A stretch of DNA of 64,000 nucleotides from Phyllostachys edulis. Its lineage: Eukaryota; Streptophyta; Magnoliopsida; Poales; Poaceae. Location: positions 11,566,355 through 11,630,354 of the forward strand of contig CM070566.1 of NCBI GenBank assembly GCA_036346405.1. The letters are read 5' to 3'. Shown here in pieces: positions 47,275 to 59,285 of the stretch. The notes under the pieces were generated by a model. It was given only the letters and a program-made list of their open reading frames with translations. It was not told where the DNA came from and searched no databases. Numbering within the stretch: position 1 is the stretch's first letter; each line of letters starts with the position of its first letter. A program made the translations under genes and the position numbers.

Positions 47275-48309
47275 TTTTCAAAGCTCTAATATCTACAATT
47301 CGCATAAATACAAGATTGAAGATTCAGGACCACAATTCATTTATCAAAATGGTTTAGCTATTTAGGAATTAGGGATTTGTCGATTTGGGATTGGGTACAT
47401 CACCTCAGTGTCAGTGGATCCACCTCAGTCCTCAGGGCAGCTGACGGCAACCGGTAGGGGCACAGGCCATAGGGCCTATGCTTGGGGTAGTCCCTAACTC
47501 TAGCAGTTTGGCTGGCTCGCTCAGGGAGTCGAGGCCAGAGACTCGGGGTCGCCTGCTGCCCGGCTCCGTCGCCTAGATGCCTCGGTCCTCAAAGGCTTAG
47601 AGCAGCGCGCTGTACGCCTCGCCTAATCGCCCCACCGGCCGCTGCGCTCAAAGGTTAGAGGCTTTGATCTCAATCGCTCGAAGCAGGCGAGCAATCCATC
47701 GTCGCAGCGCAGCTCCCCTCCGGCCATCGGTCCTCCTCGTCGGCCTGCCACCATCGCGCTCATCCGCTCGGCGCTCTCGCTCGGCACAGCGCCCATGCCG
47801 CGGCCTACCAGGCTACCACCGCCGCTACAAACTGTAAGGTCCAATGGAGCCGCAACCCGCAAGCGCAAGGATTGACTGCTGGTTGCAGTGTGCCTATGTG
47901 TTTCTGATAGACAAAAAGAGATTTTGAGATTGAGAGAGATTAGGGTTTTCCAAAATGGGCTTGGGAGTTGGGATATTGATTGGGGCACTGGGCAACTGCT
48001 GAGCCACTGTAGGTTGTGGCTTGTGGGCGAACTAGGAAGCCCGAAGCCAGGAAGGCGGGAAGCCAGTGGCTCGGTGCACCTTTTCGTGGGCTGCGACTTG
48101 CGAGTGTGGTGTCGACTGCCGAGTGGGCTATGAGTGTGGTGTGGTGCTGGTGGCTTGGTGCCAACATAACGGGGTTTTAAGGACGTTACATGGTGATTGA
48201 ACCCAATTTCTATTATATACATGTATTATACCTCATATATACTAACTTTTTGCCCAAAAAATTTGGGTGTTCTGCTCAATACCCATGAACCTAGGTGGGC
48301 CCGCCCCTG
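47275..48309 (-). mobile_element. 5' leader of the outer hAT element
   Basis: Non-coding leader between the transposase start and the right TIR. The GC-rich stretch 47480-47860 has open frames on the minus strand (to 48222) without a domain; they are probably leader or intron sequence. Confidence 0.6.
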
Positions 48310-48317
48310 CTTGATTA

Positions 48318-48474
48318 ATTGTCTAATCAAAATAAAAGGTTGAAGAATAAATTAGGGAAAACAAAGTGGTTGAGATTAATGTGGTGAGGCAATAATAATG
48401 GGAGTTATACGGGTCTTTTTTCACTCAATAGATCAAAGGTACCTTGTTGACAAATTGACTTCTGGCTTAGTTTA
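48318..48474. other. Short spacer between hAT and copia remnants
   Basis: Nothing recognised. Confidence 0.5.
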
Positions 48475-50497
48475 GCACAGGTAATAGTACACATCTAACA
48501 CCCCTTAGATAACAGGAAAAATACACAGGTAATAGTACACATCTAACACCCCTCTCCCTCAAACTTATGGTGGATCAACAACATGAAGTTTAGATAGATA
48601 GAAGCTGTGTTGGGCTCTGGTCTATGCATTTGTGAAGAAGTATGTCAACTGAAACTCTGAAGGCACATACTGAAGAGTAACAACCTGGTCCTACACCTCT
48701 ATACGCATGTCGGAAGCATCAACACAAATATGCTTTGTAAGCTCATGCTTCACCGGATCTTTAGCAATGCTAATAGCACTTTAACTATCAGATAAAAGAG
48801 GAGTTGGTGCAGAAACAGGAACACAAAAATCCTCAAGTAACCACCATAGCCAAGTAACCTCTGCAATCAACAAAGCCATAGCTCGCAACTCAGCTTTAGC
48901 ACTCGAACGAGAAACTATTGTTTGCTTCTTATTCTTCCAAGCAATGAGAGAACCACCAAGAAAAATACAATAGGCGGAGAGAGACCGACGATCAGAGTGA
49001 TCACTAGCCCAGGTGGCATCAGAATATGCCTAGAGCTATAAAGAACTAGAGTGAGGGAAAAAAGAGACGACGATTCCACGAAAATATCGTAGAACATGAA
49101 GAAGATAACTATAGTGGAGTTGAGTGGGAGCAAAAACAAACTGACTCAAGATATAAATGGGATATGAAATGTCGGGACGAATAACACCCAAATAAACAAG
49201 ACTCCCAACAAGGTGACGATAGCGAGTAGAATCAGTAAGAGGCTCACCATCAGTGAACCGAAGATGAACATTAAGCTCCATGGGAGTCTCAGCTATGCGC
49301 TGATCATTAAGAGAAGCACGATCAAGAAGATCCTAGATATACTTTTCTTGAGACAGATAGAAGCACTCAGGAGTACAAATAACCTTAACCTCCAAGAAAG
49401 TAGCGAAGAGGACCCAGATCAGACACGAGAAACTGCTCACTAAGATGCTCCTTGACAAAAGTTATGTACTAAGAATCATCTCCAGTAATGATCATATCAT
49501 CAACATATAGAAGAAGAAGCATGCGACCGCGAGGCGAGGTGTGAATAAAAAGAGCTAGACCATGAGCATTGACAAAAAAAAAAAACCAGCCGTAGTGACA
49601 ACAAAAGAGAAACGATCAAACCATGCACGATGAGCTTGCTTGAGGTCATAAAGAGATCAGCGAAGGCGACAAACCACGCTGCATATAAACCTCCTCACGC
49701 AGCTCACCAAAGAGAAAAGCATTCTTGACATAAAGCTGAGAGATGGACCATACCCGAACAAACGTCACAGCAAGAAGAGTGCGAACAGTGGTCATGTGAG
49801 CCACAGAAGCAAAAGTCTCATCATAATCACGAACATGCTCCTACTGAAACCCACGTGCCACGAGACAAACCTTGTAGTGCTCAAGAGAACCATCAGAGCG
49901 GGTCTTAACCTTGTAGATCTACTTGCAAGTGATAGGAGTAACACGCGCGGGAAGAGGAACAAGATCCCACGTGCTAGTACGCTCAAGGGCAGCAATCTCC
50001 TCGGCCATCATATGCTGCCACTCTTGATGAATAGCAGCATCACGATAAGAGGTCGGCTCGGTAAGAGCAGCAGCAGCAAAACCAAAGTGCACAGGAGGGT
50101 GAATAGACTAGTGATCACGAAGAGCATATCGAGGAGGAGAGGCCGAAGAAGATGACCCATCAGAAGAATTTTTAACTCACGGACGATGAGTGTAGTAGAG
50201 AGAATAAGAAGGAACAAGGCCAGGAGGAACCTCTAGAGAGGGTATCAATGGAGAGGGAGGCGTTGGCGGTGCAGGAGCTGCCGACGGGGAAGGAGGCACA
50301 GGAGAGACCACGGCAACGACGGCGGCGGCAACAGTAAAACCCTAGCCTAGCTCTAATACTATGTTATGAATAGTGCTTATATTCATTATGAGGCCAATGG
50401 GCCAATATATATATATATACAAATACAGGTATGACATATATGCAGATAACCCCTTATATAGTAGGAAAAATACACAAGTAATATTACACATCTAACA
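48475..50497 (-). mobile_element. Second Ty1/copia element, damaged and internally deleted
   Basis: The right (5') LTR is 50362-50497 (136 bp, TGTTATGAATAGTGC ... CATCTAACA) with a degenerate primer-binding site TAGTATTAGAGC beside it. The left LTR is reduced to about 48500-48548, preceded by an extra copy of the LTR end (48475-48500); a polypurine tract GAGGGAGAGGGG follows it. Coding traces on the minus strand include KNAFLFGELREEVYMQ, a run of reverse transcriptase, TDSTRYRHLVGSLVYLGVIR, YILSQFVFAPTQLHYSYLLH and YSDATWASDHSDRRS (RNase H). Gag, protease and integrase are missing. No target duplication found because the left end is rearranged. Confidence 0.78.
50362..50497 (-). repeat. 5' LTR of the second copia element
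   Basis: 136 bp with TG...CA ends and an AT microsatellite in the middle. Confidence 0.75.
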
Positions 50498-50789
50498 GGT
50501 TTAACTTTGTTTGGATATGTTAACTAATCTTACGAGGTAAAAGGGCATAGAGGTTCTGCGCCAAAAACGGGCCACGTAAACAGGATTTCTGTGGCCGTCG
50601 GATCGTCGTTCAGCGTGTCGCGTACATCGGATCTTCCTCTGCGTTTTGCCATCGCGCGTGGATGAGCCCAACAACGGAGACAGCACATGGATCAGCCAGC
50701 GGCGGCCGATCGTCACGCGGTGTGGGCCCTAACCCGACCCTGCCCCACCGATCGCGGACCCTTCGTGTTTTATGCGCCATGCGGCAAGA

Positions 50790-51162
50790 CGGAAATTTTT
50801 ATAATTAACCTTTTTGAATTTTATTTTAAAGTTAACTTGGTAGCGCTTTATTTCCAATTACGACCCTTTGGTCACGCCACCATCCGTAGCGTGACAAAAT
50901 AACACCGCCACGCCAAATTTCATTTCTGGTTAAACTCTTGTCACGCCAACGGAAGTGGCGTAGCGATGATTTAGTCACGCCACAACTAGTGGCGTGACAA
51001 AAAGTGCTATTTTGGAGACTTATCCTAGCGCGTGACAGTGTTGTTTTGTCACGCCACCACCCATGGCGTGACCAAAGAGGTCAAAATTGGAAATAAAGTG
51101 CGTCGGGGGTTAACTTTAAAATAAAATTCAAAAAAAGGTTAATTAATATAAAAAAGTTCAAG
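50790..51162. mobile_element. Fold-back element with long inverted repeats and GTGGCGTGAC motifs
   Basis: The left arm (about 50793-50890: ATTAACCTTTTTGAATTTTA, TTTTAAAGTTAAC, TTTATTTCCAATT, TTTGGTCACGCCA) is matched in reverse complement by the right arm (about 51060-51160). Arms are about 95 bp and clearly related. The 170-bp middle carries further copies of GTCACGCCAC and GTGGCGTGAC in both orientations. No coding sequence. I could not fix a target duplication, so the superfamily is open. Confidence 0.8.
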
Positions 51163-51289
51163 GCAGGTGGTACTAGGCGATGTTATCTTTTTAGAGTTGT
51201 AACACAAATGTTTTACTAGAATTGATATCTATATTCTCTTAGCTAATTAGATTACGTAATGTAGACAAGACAACACTATATCGCATAAA

Positions 51290-51990
51290 GCCAAGTTTGG
51301 TCAACTTTAGTTTTCCCGGTCGAGTTATCACGCTTTCACCTTGTACGCCTAGTGGAGCGAGAAAAACTTCTACGAGGACAATCCCCACGTGGAATGCATA
51401 TGTCATTGGTATTCCTCACGTGGGAATGGTCCTCACAATGTTCGAAATATTTGCAGTGAGAAATCAGTCATGTCGGAGCCCACAAGATTAAAAGTACATT
51501 ACGGTGTTGGTACGATTTGTGAAGGTCCATACGATATTGACCTGAGTGGTTTCCCGCAAATCAGTATGGTATACCCAGACGTGGAGAATGCTCTAATCGG
51601 AGATGTCCTACGTTGGCTCACCTACAGCTTCTCCTTGGACCCCTAAGGTGTGCAGTATCGTCCTACATGGGCTTTGGAGTCGGTCTGTCACGCACATTCA
51701 GTGGGAGTTGAGCATACTGATGCGTACGGTTGCATGGAAGAGCTTCGTAGAAAGCTACCGGCGTCGTGGATACGAGTGCGTGCTACTCATGCAAGCATGT
51801 CCGAAGGGAGTCGCACGAGGCCCTGCCAACGGCTGTCGTCCGGTTGGTGGGAGCATCTCGGGCACGTAGCGTGCGGTTCATGAAGAGGACGCGGTGGCTG
51901 AGGTTGCGGAGGCAGAAAAGGAAGATCGCACACCGCACGCTAAGCCCACTGGACAGGCAGATGCAGGGGAGCATGTCGACAGCATAGTAC
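51290..51990 (+). other. Remnant of a transposon-like coding region, family uncertain
   Basis: Plus-strand frames give KVHYGVGTICEGPYDIDLSG, FPQISMVYPDVENALIGDVL and RWLTYSFSLDP, then after a frame change WSRSVTHIQWELSILMRTVA and WKSFVESYRRRGYECVLLMQ. The texture resembles N-terminal regions of grass Mutator-like transposon proteins, but I could not place it in a named family. Stops and frame changes show that it is not functional. Confidence 0.35.
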
Positions 51991-51999
51991 GTTAGATGG

Positions 52000-52994
52000 A
52001 GATCGATGACTTGACGGCCTGGGCCAAGGAGGAAGTTTTAGAAGAGGATGACGATGACTCTTCCGATGAGGACAAAGGTCCTATCCCGCAAGAATGAAAT
52101 AGGGTGGACGTTGAGGGTCTTGCTGCGCACGACGAGCACAAACCACCGTGGGAGTGACATGGTATGGAGGTTCGGCTTCATACAATGTTTGCTGACATGC
52201 GTGTACCGTACTTGCTTCGTTAGCCTGCGTACCATGTAACCCCTTTGTCAGATCAACTGCCGTGTTGTTATCGTTGCGCCATTTCTCCAAAGTTCTCCAT
52301 CGTGTATGAATTCCCTAGCGTATCGCAATATCACTTACCTTCTTACTAACAAATCATTATTACCTCAATCGTCCTCACAAAATTCTTAAGAAATTTACCT
52401 CACTACAACAACATAAGACGATCACAAATTGTTATTGCGAGTCTAACAGATTTCGTACCATTGAGAATCTATAAAAATCATAAACGGACCAACCAACCTT
52501 GTCACCACTCTTTTATTTCCAAAAAAATTAACAACCTACAAACAAGATTTGTTAAATGTATTACCTACAAAAATTATCATTTTCCCCCCACAATTATTTC
52601 CATCGGGTTAATAAAATAATATTATTATCATTTTAAATCGCCCAACAGGTACACGACTTGTCGATGTGTCGCTCAACCGATGGGCGACCTGTACACTTGT
52701 CGCTCAACCGTTGTGCGACTTCTATAGTCGCCCGACAATGGAGCGACAAATGATTATTTCTGTAAAATAAAAAAAGGGAGGTATATTACTGTATTTCGAA
52801 ATAAAAAATAGATTATTTTTAAAAAAAAATCTAAAAATTTTCCCTCTAGAAGCCCTCTCTAACTGGTATTAGTATTCAAATCTAGCCAAGAAGCTCCTAT
52901 CAACTTGGCCAAGGTTCAAGTTCAAAAGTCCTATAAGCTGAAATTAATGCCATTTCAAGTCGTCTTTAAATTTCCCAGACATCGTTGCAAGTCA
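52000..52994. other. Intergenic with a GTCGCTCAACCG palindrome cluster
   Basis: About 52000-52300 may belong to the same remnant as 51290-51990. At 52645-52750 lie several copies, in both orientations, of GTCGCTCAACCG, GGGCGAC and GTGCGAC-type motifs, arranged like the GTGGCGTGAC motifs of the element at 50790. No coding region is supported. Confidence 0.5.
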
Positions 52995-53306
52995 GAGCAT
53001 CTTCAATAGTGTATTTACTGTCGCATGTAGAATGGGCTTATGTCAGCCGTCTATAACTATTGCCACGTAGGATTTTTGCTGACGTGGATGAAAGAGAATG
53101 AAGAGAGAGAAAGATGTTGTCTACAATCCTGTAGTCGACTATAGCACAAGAAACAAAAAAAGCATTAAAAGATTGTGTGTTCTACAAAGATAACTAAAAG
53201 ACTACAATGCCTATACCATTGTCATGAAATTTGTCTTTAGTCTTTGTCTACAAGTGACATGGATATTTGTTATAGACAGCAGCTGTCTATACCATTGTAC
53301 ATGCCC
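52995..53306. mobile_element. MITE with GAGCATCTTCAATAGTGTA ends
   Basis: Left end GAGCATCTTCAATAGTGTA and, on the minus strand, right end GGGCATGTACAATGGTATA, each followed by a TGTC/AGAC-type motif. About 312 bp, non-coding. Ends of this GAGCATCT.CAA kind are common in rice MITEs. A clear target duplication was not seen. Confidence 0.65.
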
Positions 53307-54303
53307 TTAGCTATACCACGTCAACAAAATCCTACGTGGAGGAGAGAGAGCATAGATCATCTCTTCCTGAAGAGAATGTTGTGTACGTGAAATAAGATAT
53401 GATACATTAATCTACTCTAGTTGACTTGACACGTAGACCTATTTCAAAGAAAAATTATAAAATATAGATGTTAAAGAGTGTACTAAATGTTATCTATTAG
53501 AGATATTGTCTCTAAAAATGATATAGCATATGTTAGAGATAAAGTTTTTGAAGATGTCATGACTTCGTGTGATTGACCGGAATGGGTAGGCAACTGTGTC
53601 CGGCTAACGAGGACTGCTTGCCTGTGTTAAAGTTTTTGTTGAATTCTCCAACGCAGCCAAATTATGGTTCAGATCAGGACAAAATTTGAGTCTGTCGTAC
53701 GGGATTGCTCCTCTGTTTCAGATCTGTCCTTGTATCCAACAAGACATGAACAAAAGCTGTGGTAGATTTACAATACCCTATGCTGCTCGCATGAGCCAAC
53801 CACTTCACCAACTGAGCTGTCTACCAAAAGTAGGATACACATTACACATGCATCTGTTTAGATTGGTACATTTCTACAGGCCTTTTCACATGCTCGCCAG
53901 ATACATCAGGCCACTAGAAATTCACAATAATCAAGAAAAAGAACGTCTCACCAGCCTTCGCTACTCTTGCATCCCTGTTCTTGTTAATATACATGATCTG
54001 GTACAGCAAACATACAGGTCTTTGTCTCTGACCATGTTCTCCAAACAAGGAAGCACAACAGGGTTGAGTTACTATGCAAAATTTTGGTACAAGCACTTCG
54101 CCCAAGTGCCATTCCATAAGAATCTTCTGCGGTTGTGCGGTTAGCACATATTCCCCCCTGCACTGGAATAGGCTCCAGAGTCCAGAGTCCATCCAGCTTG
54201 TTGGCACAGATGCAAACAAGGACAAGCAGATTTGACAATACATTCCCTTCCATCGCAATTGATGGACAGATCTGGCTGCAACCAAAATGTACTACCTTGC
54301 CTC
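53307..54303. other. Intergenic and 3' flank of the TopBP1-like gene
   Basis: No gene recognised. 53620-54303 is the probable 3' untranslated and downstream region of the minus-strand BRCT gene. Open frames of up to 152 codons (53686-54144 plus) show no domain. Confidence 0.5.
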
Positions 54304-57300
54304 CTATCTATCTGAAGGAATTTCATTTGATGGAGTTACATTGATGCTCTGAGATCGAACTCTGTCGATGATCTTCTGCCTGCCGGTCAAATCTTCTTCA
54401 TATCCGACGATCTGCATAAGAAACCGGAGTTCATATGAGTTGGGCAGTGGTGTCAAGTGTCAATCGCCAAGTAGGCAAGTGTTAGTTCTAGGATAGAATG
54501 CACACCTGAGACTCTGTCTGTGTCTCACTGAAAGGGTAGTATGCAGCGGGGGCAGGGGCGGGGGTGGAGTTTAAGCTTTGAACGTTTGTCCCAGGGGTGC
54601 TGTCTTGCTTCTGTGGTCTGAAGGAAACAAATGGCAGTCACCAGTAAGGGGAAATATTTCAATGTGCAAGTGAGTAATAAGATGGGAGACAAGTTTCTGC
54701 TGCATACGCATAGAAATTGCCTGTTATTTAAAAGAGAAAAGGATCTGAGTAAACATGCTGGTCTGTTTGAATTTTCATGTTGTCATTGTATGGAGAAGTG
54801 AAAGCATTAGCAAGATATTAATGATTGAATGCATGAATAGGTCGAAACTTATTAGAATTGGGGAAGTCATCCAGCTTGATTAATACATTCGAAGTTATAG
54901 TAGCTCAAAAAGTTTATATTTACAAAGGCACACATTATCCATGTAGTTGCTCACTTTAAGGAATTGTACACGAAAAGAAAAGATGTCAACTTTTGCAGAG
55001 TGCAGGCATGTAAAAAAGTGAATAACTACCAACTTACATGTTCAACCAGTGCCTTGAAATACCAAACGAATGTGTATTTTCCTGATCTTCACCGACAACA
55101 GAAACATCAGGTGCAAAAATCTGCATTAGCAGTTAAGGATCCTAGGGGTGGTGCCTTTGTAAAGTATCGAGAATGAACATTAATAGCAAAGCAAAGGCAA
55201 AATCTCTATAAAAATAGGATACACTCCTAGGAGGTTGCGCATCTTGAATCTGCAATAAAAAAAATTGTCAAGTTGCCATTTTTAGACATCCAATAAACAT
55301 GTCCATGCCACTGCAAGAGTAAAGCATATGAATCACACTACCTTGGATGACTGAACTAGTAGGTCCTCTATGGCATCTGCAACGTCGGGAACAGAGCTAC
55401 TGTCCAGGTGTTTCTCAGTTCTTCTTATGTTTCTAGGTGTATCATTAGCCTTGCCAATTTGCAATAATCGTCTTTTTGCTAACAGCAGAAGCATTTATTT
55501 TTCATTAACAGAGGCATTACCTGCTAAGTTAACATGGTGAGTTTGTGGTGGAAAAAATCCTATCACAGCTTGTACAATGAACAATTACCAGAGCTGCGTT
55601 TTGAACTGCTTCTTGGTACTTGAGATTCACTAAGCGGCTCAGAGCAATCAAATCTGGAAATCGTATTGGCTGCCTGTGTGGGATATTGACTTACAGTGCA
55701 CAGACCAGCATCTCTGTCCTGAGAAGTAGGTGGTTTCGCTGAAACCGATCATAAGGAATAATTGTCTCCTGCAATGACAATTTGCTATATTGTTAATCAA
55801 TCCCATGCTCGCAAGTCACAACCTATCAACAAGAAGACAGTAGCTGCCTGACAGGCAAGATTTGAATATGCTCAAAACTACGCACAAATGATGTATACCT
55901 GTCTTACACACTCGAAGAGCCACTCAACAGTAATGGTTGGAATTCCCATGTTATAGTAAGCCTCGTACTTTGGACCGCTTGCAAATTTGCAGATAAGATG
56001 GGTCACTTTCTTTGTTGCTTTCTCTGTAAATTTAGCTCCTAGAATACAGCACAAGTTCTTCAGCGGAAATATCTCTTTCGGGTCATATTGAGAAACACAG
56101 AAACGAAAATCTTCAAACCCCGGGAATGGGATGTGACAGCGCAAAGGAGAGAAGATGGGATGATTTCCAACATCTTGCAAGCAGCCCGCCTTTACAAAAT
56201 TTTAAATGTAAGAATTGGAAGCTTATACTATTTTGCAAGTAGAAATGCAGGGCATCAATAATATGCTTCTTGTATACAGATTACAGAGTGAAGAAGTGAT
56301 CATGATCACATAAGCGTGTACCTTCAAACACGAGTGTATCCAGTGAGTTGAAACAACAGTTGAATGAGAGAAATCGCAATGCATGTTGTTCTGTCCATGG
56401 CACTCGATTATGAAATCCACAACTGTTGATTCCATGTCATCCACCATAATGCCTCCGCCTTCTCTGACCCAGTCAACAACCTCAGTTCTCTGAATTAAGA
56501 TGAACATAACCACTTCGTCAACAGAAAGCAAAGCAAGTGGTAACTAAAAATTATGCATATCATCAAAAGAAAACAAGGCACTATCTAGATGAATATGCTC
56601 AGGCATTTTTTTAGCTCCGGCGTACTATGTCTAGCAAGTAGCAACTTCAAATAATTTCTCAACAAGTTGATGGATCAGCAATTCAGCATCTAATATTTGA
56701 AAATTTTAACAGTATAATTTACTGTCGACCTGTTTGTTCCGGACACCAAATCTAGTGAATATTGAACCAGGAGAAGTCATCATAAGTGGAAAAACAAGGT
56801 GACACAAATAAAGAAATGAATGAGATAATAATAGCTTTGCGTACCTTATCATGAGAAAATGAATTTGAGAAACAAAATGTTTTCCCTTTGAAAGTATTTG
56901 AAGATCCGCTACTCTGCGAATTCATTGCAGAAGAAGTTGCTTGGAATTGGGGGTTGTACTCGCTAGTACTGACCACTCCATTCTGTTGACTTGATTTTGC
57001 AGACCTGGTTGCCGTTCGGGTGTTTTTCATGTTTTCATGTTTGCCCCTTCCTGCTTTTCTTTCAGATGACAAATCTTTTTCTAGTTGTTTATCATGTGAA
57101 TCATTGACAGTTGGAACAGCAAAAATTCGACTTGAGCTTTTGGCTGCCTTTGTTTCACGTGTATCAGCAGATTTTTCCATGCCCACATACAAAAATTCTG
57201 AATTCAAAAGGTAGAAAAACAATGGAAAATGAAGTCAAGCAAGAAAACATGTATTTTAATATGATCCATTTCAACAATCTGATATACAACTAAATCTGGT

Positions 57301-58206
57301 GCTTCCATACCTTTTGAGAGTAACTCGCTAGCCAAATGAATTGGAGATACTTTGACTTCCTTTTTTGCTCTATTGCAGTCTTCTAACCACGTTACTTTTA
57401 CCACATTTACTATACCCCAAGCAGCCAGACGTCTTACCTCCTTTTTCTCTCTGATAAGACAAATAAGCACCATTAGTTGCAATCACAACCAGTTCATAAT
57501 AAAGCTAGTATACACAGAAAGTGACATGAACTTACTCCTCTGAAGGTGCACCTAGTATAATATGAGTAAGCCTCTCACTTAACATAACATGCCGGGATCC
57601 ACCACCATTCCGTACCATCATGACTAACCGTGACAATTCTTTCTCCTCAAAACCCACCAGAGAAATTCTGCACTGTGATAAATAAAGATCATCATCTTCT
57701 GCCTCTGAGTCCTCAGCTACATGACTATCGACCTGCATTTTGTTTGTTTCTTGGACACTAGGTGCGCCAACAATATCAGTGCTGCGGATCTTTGAAGCAT
57801 CACCAAACGAAGCAGGCACGTACTGTGACGTTGATACTGAATCGTCAACTGATGTTGCTGGAACAGGTTGAAAACTTGCACTTGCACTACTGATCTCTGG
57901 GTTGTGTTGCTCCTTAAGGGAACTTTTCACACCATTAAAATTAGTAGAATTCTGACAAACAAGATACGAACTTTCATCTAGGCAAGCTGCGTTCCAATTA
58001 AGAAAGAAAAACACGAGGTTAGTTTAACCTTTCTAGCTTTGTAACTTCTATAGGAGAAACAAGCAAATAACAGCAGCAAAGCCGATAGTAACCCATGTAT
58101 GTTGACTATTACCTCTTCGAGCAACCGATTGGTCAACCCATCTCGGATCTACAATGTGGATATTACCCCATTTTTGGGCCACAACATACTTGTCACCTCC
58201 AGGTTC

Positions 58207-59193
58207 GTAATAACATGTTAAGAAAAAGTTTAAAGATTTTCTGATAAATAAGACAGATGCATAATTGCATATAGCAAATCAAGTGCAGTATTTTTTAGAA
58301 AGTTGTACAGAAATGAACAACACTAATGGAATGTCAAGCAGCATGTGCCACCAACAGTAGAGCAAAAATTAAGTTAATTCTGATGGGCTAATGTAGGACA
58401 TGTTTGTTTTTCCTTGCCCACTCTAACCTAGCCTTGATAGTCGGCAAGGAAATCCTTGCTAGTGTAGGATAATAAATTAGGTTATCCCTCAAAAGCAAGG
58501 AAATCCTTAATCACTCTTGGGTGAGCAATGTAACCAAACATGCCTCCTTGCCCAATAGCAAGTCTAGTCAAAGGGTGAGCAAGGAAACCAAACAGGCCCT
58601 TAGTTTTATATCAGTGCTTCATCATTTGCATTGTAGGGATGGATACATGGCTTTAGGAATTCACAGCTAACATTTCTAGCCTTCTATATGAGGAGTATGA
58701 TTGCATAGATTCCCGAAATTTAATTTGGTCTATGAGTTTTGCTGTTGAGTGCCTAGAAACTATAAAGACCCTTAATAATCAGATTTAGCCAAATTTCTTT
58801 GGATGTGTCAACTACACCTTTCAGTTGTGCTGGGGAAATGAACCTAAGGGGCCTTGCTTATGAATCATCATTGAGACACCCTGTTACATGTGACATACCA
58901 CAGCACCACCTTTTTCACTGAGCGTAGATTAACAGCCTAAAGTGACTGAAGACACATGAGCGTCGTTACAACATTACTTGTAATATTATCCCTGTACTGC
59001 TCTATTACCTATTCTATAGCTGTGTGGGAAACACAGGGTGGAGGATCCCATCTTTGGTCAAAAAGCAAGGAAGTGTATTACTTTCTTGAGATCTATTCCA
59101 CTATAACTCAAAAGGAAAGAGACAGAATAACTAATTTGAACAGATGAAATCTCAAATTTGAGAACATTAAATGCAGAAAACACCAAAGGATAT
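58207..59193 (-). other. U12-type AT-AC intron in the TopBP1-like gene
   Basis: On the minus strand exon 6 ends ...TTAGTTGCAAAT and the intron begins ATATCCTTT, exactly the U12 5' splice-site consensus. It ends TTTTTCTTAACATGTTATTAC before GAACCTGGAGG; TTTTCTTAAC matches the U12 branch-site consensus (TTCCTTAAC) with one mismatch, about 12 nt from the terminal AC. Joining here gives THLVAN-EPGGDKYVV, the expected BRCT reading, in exact phase. No suitable GT-AG pair is present. 987 bp, with a MITE inside. Confidence 0.88.
58396..58599. mobile_element. MITE inside the U12 intron
   Basis: Left end GGACATGTTTGTTTTTCCTT and minus-strand right end GGGCCTGTTTGGTTTCCTTG form the TIR; CAAGGAAATCC motifs recur inside. 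Flanks are GTA and TTA, suggesting a 3-bp duplication of PIF/Harbinger type, not perfect. About 204 bp. Confidence 0.7.
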
Positions 59194-59285
59194 ATTTGCA
59201 ACTAAATGAGTGCACTTCCTTGTAAGATTTGCTGAATACTGGCCACCATTCTGCACTATTATTTCTGCCAATTCCTTCCGTTCAT

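Larger units (their letters stand above)
34559..48309 (-). mobile_element. hAT element hosting three nested retrotransposon insertions
   Basis: Right end, read on the minus strand: CAGGGGCGGGCCCACCTAGG then TTCATGGGTATTGAGCAGAA. Left end: GCGGATCCAAGATTTTCAGG then ATAGGTATTCGAAG, the same end with its first few bases lost. CTTGATT(G/A) flanks both sides (34552-34559 and 48310-48317), the expected 7-8 bp target duplication. Transposase pieces at 46139-47274, 40227-40986 and 34730-35149 are consecutive parts of one protein, interrupted by a copia element (35150-40226) and a SIRE-like plus gypsy block (40987-46138). Without inserts the element would be about 3.5 kb. About 110 residues appear lost at the second junction. 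Confidence 0.85.

Noticed and set aside
47623..48222. 199-codon open frame on the minus strand
   Set aside because: It lies in the hAT 5' leader upstream of the transposase start, with no domain; its openness follows from GC content.
53686..54144. 152-codon plus-strand open frame
   Set aside because: It has no recognisable domain and lies in the 3' flank of the TopBP1-like gene.
58200..59200. Conventional GT-AG splicing between TopBP1-like exons 6 and 7
   Set aside because: It would need a GT after TTTG and a CAG 36 nt upstream, adding unrelated residues inside a BRCT domain; the AT-AC reading is exact and has both U12 signals.
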